DNA from: an uncultured Fidelibacterota bacterium
Lineage (GTDB): Bacteria > Marinisomatota > Marinisomatia > Marinisomatales > UBA1611
DNA: 29,120 nt
Direction of reading: 5' to 3'
NCBI GenBank assembly: GCA_913043185.1
Contig: CAJWMI010000013.1
Span: 1 to 29,120, forward strand
The number at the start of each line of letters is the position of its first letter. Within the stretch, counting starts at the first letter, position 1. Below are positions 16,410-25,034 of this stretch, in pieces. The position numbers and the translations under genes were made by a program. The notes below the pieces were generated by a model, which worked only from the letters and a program-made list of their open reading frames with translations, was not told the origin of the DNA and ran no database searches.

Positions 16410-17225
16410 TTAAAAATAACCTTTTATTGTTTCAGTTATAGATGTAATCATTTTTTCACTTATTGAATAACCAATAAACAATCCAAAATCTAGCCAGCCT
16501 GTACCATGACTTTCATCTGTCTGGATTATATTTGTTCTAATGGAATATTTTATTCTTAAAGGAGAATCATTTGATAATTTTTGTGGTAATTCCAAGCATA
16601 ACAACAATCCTTTTTTATAATGAAATTTGCCAGACATGATTGAAAATTCTGGCCTAAACCACCCGGTTTTAGTTTTAAATAAATTAATAGGGAGCTTTAG
16701 TCCTCCAAGAACTGCATTTCCACCAAATCCACCAAGTATTTTATTTTTTTCTTTGTCAGAATATGTAAAAACATAGGTTCTGTATTCAAACACAAAGAAA
16801 GGCTTTAGCTTGCCAATACCAATCGATAAAGGTGTCTCTAGTTTAAATCCACTGATATTAGTATTATCATATTCAGAGGTCATTTTTAGCTTCATGACTG
16901 GAGAGGAAAAATAAACTCCAGGTAAATAGGTTTTTTCTTTAGGCACTCTTTTTTTAGGGTTTATCTTTCTTTTTTTTCTATTGGTTTGATTTCTTTTTGA
17001 TTTGGATGGTTTTTTCTTTTTCCTTTTCAGTTTATACTGTGAGCATTCCTCTTCTTTTTTGATAAAGTAGTTATACTCTCTATCAGACATATCATCCAGA
17101 TCCATTTTACTCAGGGAAAGGAATCGTTTATTTTTACAAGGGTTATAATCTTGTCCCAATGCTATTGAAAATAAAATTAATAGCATAGCTATATGATAAT
17201 TTGTATTGATAATTTTTTGTGCCAA
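16410..17225 (-). CDS. Exported lysine-rich protein of unknown function
   Basis: This is a 271-aa protein that I do not recognise. From a TTG start it has a hydrophobic signal (about 10-24, ending SIALGQ). A short region with two Cys (CKNKRFLSLSKMDL, EEECSQYKLKRK) is followed by a strongly basic stretch at about 66-98 (many Lys/Arg/Pro/Ser). The remaining ~170 residues are beta-like with alternating aromatic and glycine residues (GFKLETPLSIGIGKLKPFF, FGGNAVLGGLKLP, GWLDFGLFIGYSI), resembling a small outer-membrane barrel. No ATG start fits the signal peptide, which supports TTG but leaves some doubt. It is the only minus-strand gene to the right of the tRNA, converging on the membrane hydrolase. 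Confidence 0.68.
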   Translation of the reverse strand: MAQKIINTNYHIAMLLILFSIALGQDYNPCKNKRFLSLSKMDLDDMSDREYNYFIKKEEECSQYKLKRKKKKPSKSKRNQTNRKKRKINPKKRVPKEKTYLPGVYFSSPVMKLKMTSEYDNTNISGFKLETPLSIGIGKLKPFFVFEYRTYVFTYSDKEKNKILGGFGGNAVLGGLKLPINLFKTKTGWFRPEFSIMSGKFHYKKGLLLCLELPQKLSNDSPLRIKYSIRTNIIQTDESHGTGWLDFGLFIGYSISEKMITSITETIKGYF

Positions 17226-17306
17226 ATCTAATTTTTGTTATTAGTTGATAATATTTACTAATATTACATCCGGAAATTAAAATCCTTTTATGAAAAATTA
17301 TATACT

Positions 17307-18080
17307 ATGATTACAATTTTATCCCCAGCGAAAAAACTATCTCCTGAGTGTAGTGTCAATGGTTCGGCATACACTCAGCCAGTATTTTTAGATCAATCAG
17401 AAAATCTGGTTGAAATACTAAGGTCATTCGATCCAATAGGATTACAGTCTCTAATGGGAATAAGCCAAAATCTTTCAGAGTTAAACTGGGAAAGGTTTCA
17501 GTCTTGGACCTCAAATTTTTCGCCTGATATCGCCAGACAGGCGGTATACTCATTCAAAGGAGACACATACACCGGGCTTGATGCTGACACTCTCTCTGAA
17601 AAAGATATTATCTTTGCGCAGGATAAGGTGCGTATACTCTCTGGGCTTTATGGATTACTGAAGCCACTTGATTTAATGTTGCCATACAGGCTCGAGATGA
17701 GTACAAGACTCAATAATAAAAAAGGAAAAAATTTATACGAGTTTTGGGGTGACAGTCTTTCAGTAGCTATTTCTCAAGAGCTTGAGGATCATAAGGATAT
17801 GACGGTAATAAATTGCGCTTCCAATGAGTATTTTAAGTCCATCTACAATAGCTCACTAAATGCCAATATTGTTACCCCTGAGTTCAAGGAAATAAAAAAT
17901 GGTAAAACCAGGATGATATCATTTTTTGCTAAAAAAGCCCGGGGTATGATGGCCAGGTTTATTATTGAAAACAGGATTGAGGATGCAGAACAGATTCTTG
18001 ATTTTACCATGGCTGGTTACGAATATGATCCTTCATTATCGGAAGATGCGAGACCTGTTTTTACTAGAGTTCAGCCCTAG
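17307..18080 (+). CDS. yaaA: Peroxide stress protein YaaA (DUF328/UPF0246)
   Basis: This is a 257-aa cytoplasmic protein with the family's typical length and motifs: MITILSPAKKLSPE at the start, ALYSFKGDTY-like VYSFKGDTYTGLDADTL, RILSGLYGLLKPLDLMLPYR, NCASNEYFKSI, and KKARGMMARFIIENRIEDAE followed by FTMAGYEYD. YaaA lowers intracellular free iron during hydrogen-peroxide stress in E. coli and binds DNA; the exact activity is unclear. The ATG at 17307 gives the canonical N-terminus. Its 3' end overlaps the reading frame of the next gene. Confidence 0.95.
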   Translation: MITILSPAKKLSPECSVNGSAYTQPVFLDQSENLVEILRSFDPIGLQSLMGISQNLSELNWERFQSWTSNFSPDIARQAVYSFKGDTYTGLDADTLSEKDIIFAQDKVRILSGLYGLLKPLDLMLPYRLEMSTRLNNKKGKNLYEFWGDSLSVAISQELEDHKDMTVINCASNEYFKSIYNSSLNANIVTPEFKEIKNGKTRMISFFAKKARGMMARFIIENRIEDAEQILDFTMAGYEYDPSLSEDARPVFTRVQP

Positions 18081-19794
18081 AGCCTTTATTTTTTATCTTA
18101 ATCTTAAAAAACATCTAATAACTTTCTTTTTAATAGTTTTTTTTAGTGTCCAGTCTTTTGCTAATGATATTAATGTTGAAGACACTTTAATTATTCATCC
18201 TATTAGTTTTAGTACGCCTAGTCCTGAAGGCTGGGTCGCCCAGTATAAGGCAACGATTGATTTTCCCGATGAGGAGTGGTCATGGAGAAAAATAATGATG
18301 GTGCAAACGCTTAAGTGCGATCCTGCGACCAAAGGAGATAAGTATGACTGTGGAGAGTGGGACTATATCTGGGACGCGCTTCTCCATGTTCCAAAAGAAG
18401 ATACGATTGAGGTATTTAAGCTGGGAAGTTTTGTAACCCCATATGGAAAGAGGCTGGTAATGGGTGGTGTAAGCGGTTGGCAGTGGACCTATGATATAAC
18501 AGACTATGCCCCACTTTTAAAAGGCAAGAGGGACTTACACATCGGTAACAACCAAGAACTACTAGACCTAAAATTTTATTTTATCAGTGGAACACCATTC
18601 AGATATCAGATGTCTGTGAAAAATATATACCCTCTTGGAGAATATGATGGTCACTATGGCTATACATATAAATATGGTGATATATCAAATAACAAGGTGT
18701 TAAAGACAAAACGAATCGATCTCGACCCACTTGCATCTGGATTTAGCATAAAAGCTATTATCTCAGGTCACGGACATGAGGGACCAAAATATTGTTGTGA
18801 GTGGGTAAATAAGTCACACTCTTATATTATTAATGGTCTTAAAGAGTTCACCTGGAACGTTTGGAAAGACTGTGGAAATAATCCAATCTACCCACAGGGC
18901 GGAACCTGGCCATATGATAGGGCCGGATGGTGCCCAGGTACTAAGGTAGACGAATATGTTTTTGAGCTTACAGACCTGGTTAACCCTGGCCAGACTATTT
19001 CTATTGACTATGAGATTGAAAAAATGATCGATCAGAAAGAGGCCAAAGGAATCTACAGGATGAGCCACCAGTTATTTTCATTTGGCCCACCAAATTTTAA
19101 GCGAAACCTAGAAATAGTAGATATTATAAACCCAAGTTCAAGAGACCAATATTCAAGGATTAATCCCACACTATCTAGTCCAAGAGTGATTGTGAAAAAT
19201 ATTGGTTCAGAAGAAGTTCGAAGAATAAAATTTATTTATGGTCTCGAATCAGGAAAAAGAGAAATCTTTAGGTGGCGAGGGAGTATTAAGTTCCTTGAAA
19301 AATTAACAATCGAGCTTCCTATAAACGATTGGTCTGGTCTGAACGTAGACCAAAGGTTTTTTGTTCAGGCATTTTCTTTAAATGGACGAGAGGATGAGAG
19401 CCCAGCAGATAATATACTATTCACTCAGGCTAGAATACCTAAAACTCTGCCGAGTGAATTTTTAATAAAATTAACAACAAACAATCTTGATAGAGCAAAG
19501 CAAAACACGTACGAGATTAGAGACTATTATGGAAACATATTTTATTCTGAATATATGTTTTTAGACACTACAGCCTACGACATTAAGATTAGCCTAGACC
19601 CGGGGCTTTATCAGTTTATTTTTTCAGACGCTAATGAGGATGGTATAGACCGGCTCTGGTGGCAGCAAAAAGATTCTGTTGGCCTAAGTGGAAAACTGGG
19701 TCTATATAATCTAGACCAGAGTGTGATCCAAAAATTTACTCCAGACTTTGGGCAAGAGATTCGTATGGATTTTATAGTTGGTCCAATTCCATAG
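18046..19794 (+). CDS. Secreted peptide-N-glycosidase F-like protein
   Basis: This is a 582-aa reading from the ATG at 18046; the open frame extends further upstream inside yaaA. A hydrophobic signal lies at about 22-39 (ending SVQSFAN), after an unusually long n-region. Two signatures resemble PNGase F: CGEWDYIWDALLHV at 102-115 (equivalent of the catalytic Asp segment) and GHGHEGPKYCCEW at 241-253, followed by CGNNPIYPQGGTWPYDRAG and WCPG at about 276-298. PNGase F removes N-linked glycans from glycoproteins; this protein is about twice the size of the flavobacterial enzyme, and its C-terminal half (after about 350) is beta-rich and unassigned, without a PNPFNP sorting domain. The start is uncertain: it overlaps yaaA by 35 bases and lacks a good ribosome binding site. 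Confidence 0.78.
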   Translation: MRDLFLLEFSPRAFIFYLNLKKHLITFFLIVFFSVQSFANDINVEDTLIIHPISFSTPSPEGWVAQYKATIDFPDEEWSWRKIMMVQTLKCDPATKGDKYDCGEWDYIWDALLHVPKEDTIEVFKLGSFVTPYGKRLVMGGVSGWQWTYDITDYAPLLKGKRDLHIGNNQELLDLKFYFISGTPFRYQMSVKNIYPLGEYDGHYGYTYKYGDISNNKVLKTKRIDLDPLASGFSIKAIISGHGHEGPKYCCEWVNKSHSYIINGLKEFTWNVWKDCGNNPIYPQGGTWPYDRAGWCPGTKVDEYVFELTDLVNPGQTISIDYEIEKMIDQKEAKGIYRMSHQLFSFGPPNFKRNLEIVDIINPSSRDQYSRINPTLSSPRVIVKNIGSEEVRRIKFIYGLESGKREIFRWRGSIKFLEKLTIELPINDWSGLNVDQRFFVQAFSLNGREDESPADNILFTQARIPKTLPSEFLIKLTTNNLDRAKQNTYEIRDYYGNIFYSEYMFLDTTAYDIKISLDPGLYQFIFSDANEDGIDRLWWQQKDSVGLSGKLGLYNLDQSVIQKFTPDFGQEIRMDFIVGPIP

Positions 19795-19929
19795 TGACAT
19801 AAATAAAATACAATTAAATTCAGAGTCTAACGCAGCCTTTCAGACACACTATTAAACCCGTTGTATAGCTGGTGATGTTTTCTAGACTGATTTAGTAGTA
19901 ATTATAAAAACAGTCGAGAAAATATAACA

Positions 19930-21690
19930 ATGCAAAACTTTTTAGAAATAAAACTTAAAAATGATATAACAAAAGCTCTTAATGAGCTTGGTTTTATTAC
20001 CCCTACGCCGATCCAGTCAAAGACAATACCACTTCTAATGAACTCGGACCAAGATCTTATTGGCGCTGCACAGACAGGCACAGGAAAAACAGCGGCCTTT
20101 GGGATACCATCGATCCATCTGGCAGATGAGTCAAATAAAATCCCGCAGACACTTATTCTATGTCCTACTAGGGAGCTTTGTATGCAGATCACAAATGATC
20201 TAAAAAAGTATTCAAAATACTTGAAAAAGATACAAATCGTACCTGTCTATGGCGGTGCCAGCATGGAAACCCAGATAAGGGCTTTAAATAAAGGGCCGCA
20301 GATTGTTATTGGTACACCTGGCCGGACAAAAGACATGATCAAAAGAAAGAAACTTTTGCTAGCGAGTCTTGACAGGATTGTTCTTGATGAGGCAGATGAG
20401 ATGCTTTCAATGGGATTCAAAGAAGATCTAGACTTTATTCTTTCAAAAGCACCGGCACAAGTACAGAAATTGCTTTTCTCGGCAACGATGCAAAAAAAAG
20501 TAACCACTATCATAAAAGAGTACATGACCAATCCAGTCACCATAGCCGTAGATCCAATAAATACAGCAGCAATAAATGTGGTCCATCGGTATCATATGGT
20601 TCAGGCCAAGGATAGGTATGAGGTTGTCAAACGTATTGCAGATATTAATCCAAATATTTATGGAATAGTATTTTGTAGAACACGCAGAGAAACAAAAGAT
20701 GTTTCAAACAGGTTAATGGTAGACGGGTATAATGCTGATGCTTTGCATGGAGACTTGTCTCAATCGCAGCGTGATGAAGTAATGAACAGATTCAGAAAAG
20801 CCCAGTTACAATTATTGGTTGCCACAGACGTTGCCGCTCGTGGCCTTGATGTAAACAACCTATCGCACATTATAAATTATAATCTACCAGATGATCCAGA
20901 GATCTATACTCATAGAAGCGGCAGGACAGGAAGGGCCGGAAAAAAAGGAATATCCATTGCTATAATCCACTCAAGAGAGGTAAGAAGACTAAAAGATATT
21001 GAAAAAATGTCAGGAATAAAGTTCTCAAAAGAGCTCGTTCCAACGGGCGATGACATATGCAAGAAACAGTTATATGCTCTGATAGACAAAATAAAAAATA
21101 TTGAAGTGGACAATGAGAAGATAGAGCCATTCTTGTCTTCGATTAATGAGAAGCTTGAGGGGCTTGACAGGGATCAGTTAATAAAACATTTTGTTTCTGC
21201 TGAGTTCAATCGATTTATTTCTTACTACAAAAATGCCAGAGATATTAATATTCTTTCGGTCAGTAAATCGTCTAGATCTAAGACAGATAGAAAAACAACT
21301 GGCGGACGGCGAGGCGGTGTAAGAAATAATTTTACACGGTTCTATATTAATATTGGGACGAAGCACAGGCTTAATCCTTTAAAACTAATTAGTTTAATTA
21401 ATGAAAGCTTAAATTCTAGCGATCACGAAATAGGAAAAATAGAGATACTGAAGACATTTTCTTTTTTTGAGATCGACTCATCGGTTTCACTGAAACTGAT
21501 AGAAACCTTAAAAGGAACAAAATTCAATCGTGTGAAAGTTAAGGCTGAGATATCGAAAGAAAAGTCTAAACCATCAAACTCTAAAATGAAAATGGATAAT
21601 AGACGGAAAGGAAGGTCAAAGAAAAATAGATGGAGAGGGCCTGCTGGATCTCGGAGAAAAAATCGCAGAAAAAACAATGGTAGAAATTAA
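19930..21690 (+). CDS. deaD: DEAD-box ATP-dependent RNA helicase with DbpA-type RNA-binding domain
   Basis: This is a 586-aa helicase of the DeaD/CshA class, acting in ribosome assembly, mRNA turnover and cold adaptation. Motifs occur in order: Q-motif region FITPTPIQSKTIP, Walker A AQTGTGKT (47-54), PTRELCMQI, GTPGR, DEAD (153-156), SAT, GIVFCRTRRET, ATDVAARGLD and HRSGRTGRAG. Residues about 455-540 (FTRFYINIGTKHRLNPLKLI through VKVKAEI) look like the DbpA/CsdA RNA-binding domain, followed by a very basic tail (RRKGRSKKNRWRGPAG). The 135-base gap upstream holds no ORF and could be a regulatory leader. The 3' end overlaps the next gene by 14 bases. Confidence 0.95.
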   Translation: MQNFLEIKLKNDITKALNELGFITPTPIQSKTIPLLMNSDQDLIGAAQTGTGKTAAFGIPSIHLADESNKIPQTLILCPTRELCMQITNDLKKYSKYLKKIQIVPVYGGASMETQIRALNKGPQIVIGTPGRTKDMIKRKKLLLASLDRIVLDEADEMLSMGFKEDLDFILSKAPAQVQKLLFSATMQKKVTTIIKEYMTNPVTIAVDPINTAAINVVHRYHMVQAKDRYEVVKRIADINPNIYGIVFCRTRRETKDVSNRLMVDGYNADALHGDLSQSQRDEVMNRFRKAQLQLLVATDVAARGLDVNNLSHIINYNLPDDPEIYTHRSGRTGRAGKKGISIAIIHSREVRRLKDIEKMSGIKFSKELVPTGDDICKKQLYALIDKIKNIEVDNEKIEPFLSSINEKLEGLDRDQLIKHFVSAEFNRFISYYKNARDINILSVSKSSRSKTDRKTTGGRRGGVRNNFTRFYINIGTKHRLNPLKLISLINESLNSSDHEIGKIEILKTFSFFEIDSSVSLKLIETLKGTKFNRVKVKAEISKEKSKPSNSKMKMDNRRKGRSKKNRWRGPAGSRRKNRRKNNGRN

Positions 21691-22726
21691 TACATCAAAA
21701 CCAGTACTTGTCACCGGTGCGACAGGATATGTTGCAGGATGGATAGTAAAAGGTCTGTTAGAAAAGGGCATAACGGTCTATGCTGCAATTAGAGATGTTG
21801 ATGATAAAAACAAAAGACAGCATTTGGATAAGATGGCTAATGAGTCAAACGGAGATATAAAATATTTTGAAGCAGATTTGCTTGATCCCGGTTCTTATAA
21901 AGAGGCAATGGAAGATTGTGAGCTGGTTTTTCACACAGCATCTCCTTTCTTTTTAGACTCAAAAGATGCTCAAAAAGAGCTCATTGATCCTGCGTTTGAG
22001 GGCACGAGAAATGTACTTGATTCTGTGAATAAAACAGCCAGCGTCAAGCGAGTGGTATTAACAAGCAGTGTCGCAGCAATTTACGGTGACACCATTGACA
22101 GTAAAAACGTTCCTGATGGTATTTTTGATGAGAGTGTGTGGAACACATCATCGACCCCGACTCAGAGCGAGTACAGCTACTCTAAAACTGTTGCCGAAAA
22201 AGAAGCCTGGAAAATTTGCGGTGAACAAAACAGGTGGGACCTGGTAGTCATAAACCCGTCACTGGTTCTTGGACCAGCGCTGAACCCGCACTCTGACTTT
22301 GAGAGCAAGAAATTTATGCTTCAGATGGGTAATGGTGACCTGAAAAGTGGGGTACCAGATATAAAGCTGGGAATCGTCGATGTAAGAAATGTAGGTCAGG
22401 CACACTTGAATGCCGGTTACAAGCCTGATGCAAGCGGACGGTATATCATCTCATCTGATAGTATGGATTTTCTAACTATTGGTAAACATTTGCTAGAAAA
22501 GTTTGGAAACAAGTATCCCATACCCAGAAGAGTAGCCCCAAAATTTCTAGTATGGTTGATAGCTCCTATGATCGGTATAAAACGAAATTTTGTTAGTAGA
22601 AATGTTGGATATGCAGTTCACTTTAATAATGCAAAAAGCAAAAAAGAATTAGCAATCGATTATATTCCCGTAAGGGACACGGTTGTTGATTTTTTTCAGC
22701 AGTTTATTGATGAAAAATTGATCTAA
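21677..22726 (+). CDS. Extended SDR reductase, dihydroflavonol-4-reductase-like
   Basis: This is a 349-aa NAD(P)-dependent reductase or epimerase. The nucleotide-binding motif VTGATGYVAGW lies at 12-22, and the catalytic elements are LTSSVAAIYG near 128-137 and Y166-x-x-x-K170 in SEYSYSKTVAEKEAW. VVINPSLVLGPAL is typical of the family. It resembles the dihydroflavonol-4-reductase / cinnamoyl-CoA / methylglyoxal reductase subgroup, so aldehyde or ketone reduction is likely; the substrate is not evident. It overlaps the helicase gene by 14 bases in another frame, which suggests a shared transcript. Confidence 0.9.
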   Translation: MVEINTSKPVLVTGATGYVAGWIVKGLLEKGITVYAAIRDVDDKNKRQHLDKMANESNGDIKYFEADLLDPGSYKEAMEDCELVFHTASPFFLDSKDAQKELIDPAFEGTRNVLDSVNKTASVKRVVLTSSVAAIYGDTIDSKNVPDGIFDESVWNTSSTPTQSEYSYSKTVAEKEAWKICGEQNRWDLVVINPSLVLGPALNPHSDFESKKFMLQMGNGDLKSGVPDIKLGIVDVRNVGQAHLNAGYKPDASGRYIISSDSMDFLTIGKHLLEKFGNKYPIPRRVAPKFLVWLIAPMIGIKRNFVSRNVGYAVHFNNAKSKKELAIDYIPVRDTVVDFFQQFIDEKLI

Positions 22727-22761
22727 AACGAATCTAGTCCATTAAATCATTTATAAAATAA

Positions 22762-23271
22762 ATGTTTATTAACTCGCACATAGCCTCTGGATATATAGCC
22801 TCAAGGTTTGACACAGATGATAAGAAGTGGATATTTCTTTGGATGTTTGCTTCTATAATACCTGACATTGATGGGCTCTGGTCTAAAACAGTGGTAGACC
22901 ACCACAGCATTTTGCACACGCCATTTTTTTGGATTATTGTTTGTGGAGTTGGATGGTTCATTGGCCATGTAAGAGTTGACGATGATATTAAGAGATTCTT
23001 TTTAATAATTTTTCTTGGAAGCTTATTACATCTTTGTACTGATTATATCACCGCAAGGACAGTTGGTATAAAGTGGCTTTTTCCGTATAACAATGTTGAT
23101 TATTATTTATTTACGATTTCTCCTGAAAAAGGGAACATACCTATTTGGGAGATGCTTGTTCCACCATACGTAACGTTTTACATGGAAAATAAAATCCTGA
23201 CTATATTTGAGGCGTTAATTAACATAATCGCTCTAGTATTGTATTTTTTTATCTATAATAAAACAGATTAG
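22762..23271 (+). CDS. Membrane protein of the DUF457 / YdjM-like metal-dependent hydrolase type
   Basis: This is a 169-aa protein with about four hydrophobic segments. Residue patterns fit the DUF457 (YbcI/YdjM-like) family of small membrane proteins sometimes called metal-dependent hydrolases: INSHIASGYIASR at the start, ASIIPDIDGLWSK, DHHSILHTPFFW and LLHLCTDYIT followed by VGIKWLFPY. The His and Asp residues in these motifs are the presumed metal ligands. The biochemical activity of the family is not established to my knowledge. It begins 35 bases after the reductase stop. Confidence 0.78.
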   Translation: MFINSHIASGYIASRFDTDDKKWIFLWMFASIIPDIDGLWSKTVVDHHSILHTPFFWIIVCGVGWFIGHVRVDDDIKRFFLIIFLGSLLHLCTDYITARTVGIKWLFPYNNVDYYLFTISPEKGNIPIWEMLVPPYVTFYMENKILTIFEALINIIALVLYFFIYNKTD

Positions 23272-23352
23272 AAATTTTATCTTATATAAAAAATTATGAG
23301 ACAGTTATTAACAATTTCTGCTAAAAAAAAACATAGGTAAATTTGAATATAC

Positions 23353-23922
23353 ATGAGCTTTAATAAACAATATTTCACGTTATTTTTAATCACATTTATC
23401 GTTTGTTCTTGTGATGAAAATAAGCATGTCAAATCCTATAGGTTACCAAAGACCAATTTTAATGTATCAGAAAATGAAGTCCCAAAAGATATACCTAAAA
23501 ATGTTAAAGGTATAGGCTGGGACCTTCCACAAGCCTGGGTCCCATCTGATGGACACTCTATGCGATTGGCGAGTTTTGATGTTCCCTATTCAAATGGTGT
23601 CGGAGACTTGTCTATTGTCTCACTGAGTGGTGAGAGTGGTGGACTAGTAGCGAATGTAAATCGGTGGCGTAGGCAGATAGATTTAGAATCTATTGATGAG
23701 GAAGAGATATTGGCTTCGGCAGTAAATGGTAATAGCAGAATGGGCCCATTCAGGTTATTTAGATTGGTCAATGATTCTAATAAAGGGAAGGCTATTTTAG
23801 CGGCCGTATTACCAAGTGGGGGAAAAACATTTTTTATTAAGCTCACTGCTAGCGAGCAAGGGATAAACGAGTTAAGGTTTTCTTTTATGGAGTTCTGCTC
23901 TTCAATAGGAGAGGCTAAATAA
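23353..23922 (+). CDS. Lipoprotein associated with cytochrome c maturation genes
   Basis: This is a 189-aa predicted lipoprotein. A hydrophobic signal at residues 5-19 ends in VCSC, with the likely lipidated Cys at 20. The body contains GIGWDLPQAWVPSDGHSMRLASF, a pattern like GxxWxxPxxW followed by a beta-rich domain with ANVNRWRRQIDLESIDEEE. I recall similar small lipoproteins next to ResB/CcsA in other bacteria, but I cannot name the family. Its stop overlaps the start of resB by one base (TAATG), indicating a coupled operon and a possible role in haem delivery or cytochrome assembly. Confidence 0.75.
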   Translation: MSFNKQYFTLFLITFIVCSCDENKHVKSYRLPKTNFNVSENEVPKDIPKNVKGIGWDLPQAWVPSDGHSMRLASFDVPYSNGVGDLSIVSLSGESGGLVANVNRWRRQIDLESIDEEEILASAVNGNSRMGPFRLFRLVNDSNKGKAILAAVLPSGGKTFFIKLTASEQGINELRFSFMEFCSSIGEAK

Positions 23923-25034
23923 TGAAGAGAGAGATCATTAAAATTTTAAGCAGCCCAAAGCTTTTTGTGTATTGCTTAGTCTGGTTGATGGTGTTAGTAG
24001 TCGTTGGGACAGTCTCACAGCGTGATATAGGATTATTTGCATCTCAGCAGCGATATTTTTCATCTTATATTTTCTTATTTGGTCCGATTCCACTACCTGG
24101 TGGAAGAATAGTCTTAGCGCTTATGCTCACAAACCTTATTGCAATGCTGTTTAAACAAAACCTCTGGAAAATGAAAAAGATTGGAGTCCTCATTGTCCAT
24201 CTAGGTGGAATCATGCTTCTTGTTGGAGCAGGTTTAACCGCAATATTTAGTTCAGAAGGGAGTATGGTCATTGAAGAAGGATCAAGATCAAATACTGTGG
24301 ATGATTATCATGCTACGGAGCTTGCAATTATTAATATCTCTGAACAAGGCTATGATGAATATACAGTGTTTGACCAGGCTCTATTTGCTAGCGGAAATAA
24401 TCTTAGTCATGAGAACTTAGATTTTGATATAACAATACTAGAATACATGGACAATTCCACCCTTGAGAACAGGATTGCAGATTCTGATATTCAGTACAAA
24501 GGAATGCTGAAAAATTTTTCACTAAAAGAAATACCTAGGGATAAGGATGACATGAAAAATCGTCCTGGTATTATTTTTCAAGTTTCTGGAAGTTTTACGG
24601 ATAGTGATGGTACCTATGGTCTGATCTTTGGTCAGTCTATTCCAGCGAAATTGAATATTGATGAAAAACGATACGTAATGTCCCTACAGAAAAAGAAAAC
24701 ATATCTTCCTTTTGCTATAGAACTTCTAGACTTTAAAAAGGTAATGCATCCGGGAACTCAGGTAGCAAAGAGTTATAGCTCAAGAATAAATCTTATTGAA
24801 AATAATGTTCCTAGATCAGTCCTTATTGAGATGAACAAGCCACTCAGACACAAAGGCTACACTTTCTACCAGGCCTCATTTATTGAAGGGTTAGATAATG
24901 AGGCCACAGTCTTGGCTGCGGTTCATAACTATGGCAGACTCTTTCCTTATATCTCGAGCATTATTATGTCGATAGGTTTACTTGTCCATATACTTACTAA
25001 TCTTCCGTCTCTTTTGAAGAAAAACAAAAAATGA
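23922..25034 (+). CDS. resB: Cytochrome c biogenesis protein ResB (CcsB)
   Basis: This is a 370-aa membrane protein of the System II haem-handling complex. Helices lie at about 15-33, 57-78 and 84-107, with a large extracytoplasmic domain at about 110-335 and a final helix near 340-362. The N-terminal SSPKLFVYCLVWLMVLVVVG followed by TVSQRDIGL is a classic ResB start, and RHKGYTFYQASF near 310-322 is a conserved ResB segment. ResB with CcsA exports haem and attaches it to CxxCH motifs of apocytochromes. It overlaps the lipoprotein gene by one base and ccsA by four bases (ATGA). Confidence 0.9.
   Translation: MKREIIKILSSPKLFVYCLVWLMVLVVVGTVSQRDIGLFASQQRYFSSYIFLFGPIPLPGGRIVLALMLTNLIAMLFKQNLWKMKKIGVLIVHLGGIMLLVGAGLTAIFSSEGSMVIEEGSRSNTVDDYHATELAIINISEQGYDEYTVFDQALFASGNNLSHENLDFDITILEYMDNSTLENRIADSDIQYKGMLKNFSLKEIPRDKDDMKNRPGIIFQVSGSFTDSDGTYGLIFGQSIPAKLNIDEKRYVMSLQKKKTYLPFAIELLDFKKVMHPGTQVAKSYSSRINLIENNVPRSVLIEMNKPLRHKGYTFYQASFIEGLDNEATVLAAVHNYGRLFPYISSIIMSIGLLVHILTNLPSLLKKNKK

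Noticed and set aside
16388..16425. AT-only inverted repeat (TTTAAAA / TTTTAAA) between the converging genes, as a bidirectional terminator.
   Set aside because: There are no G-C pairs and the surrounding sequence is AT-rich, so it is not distinguishable from chance.
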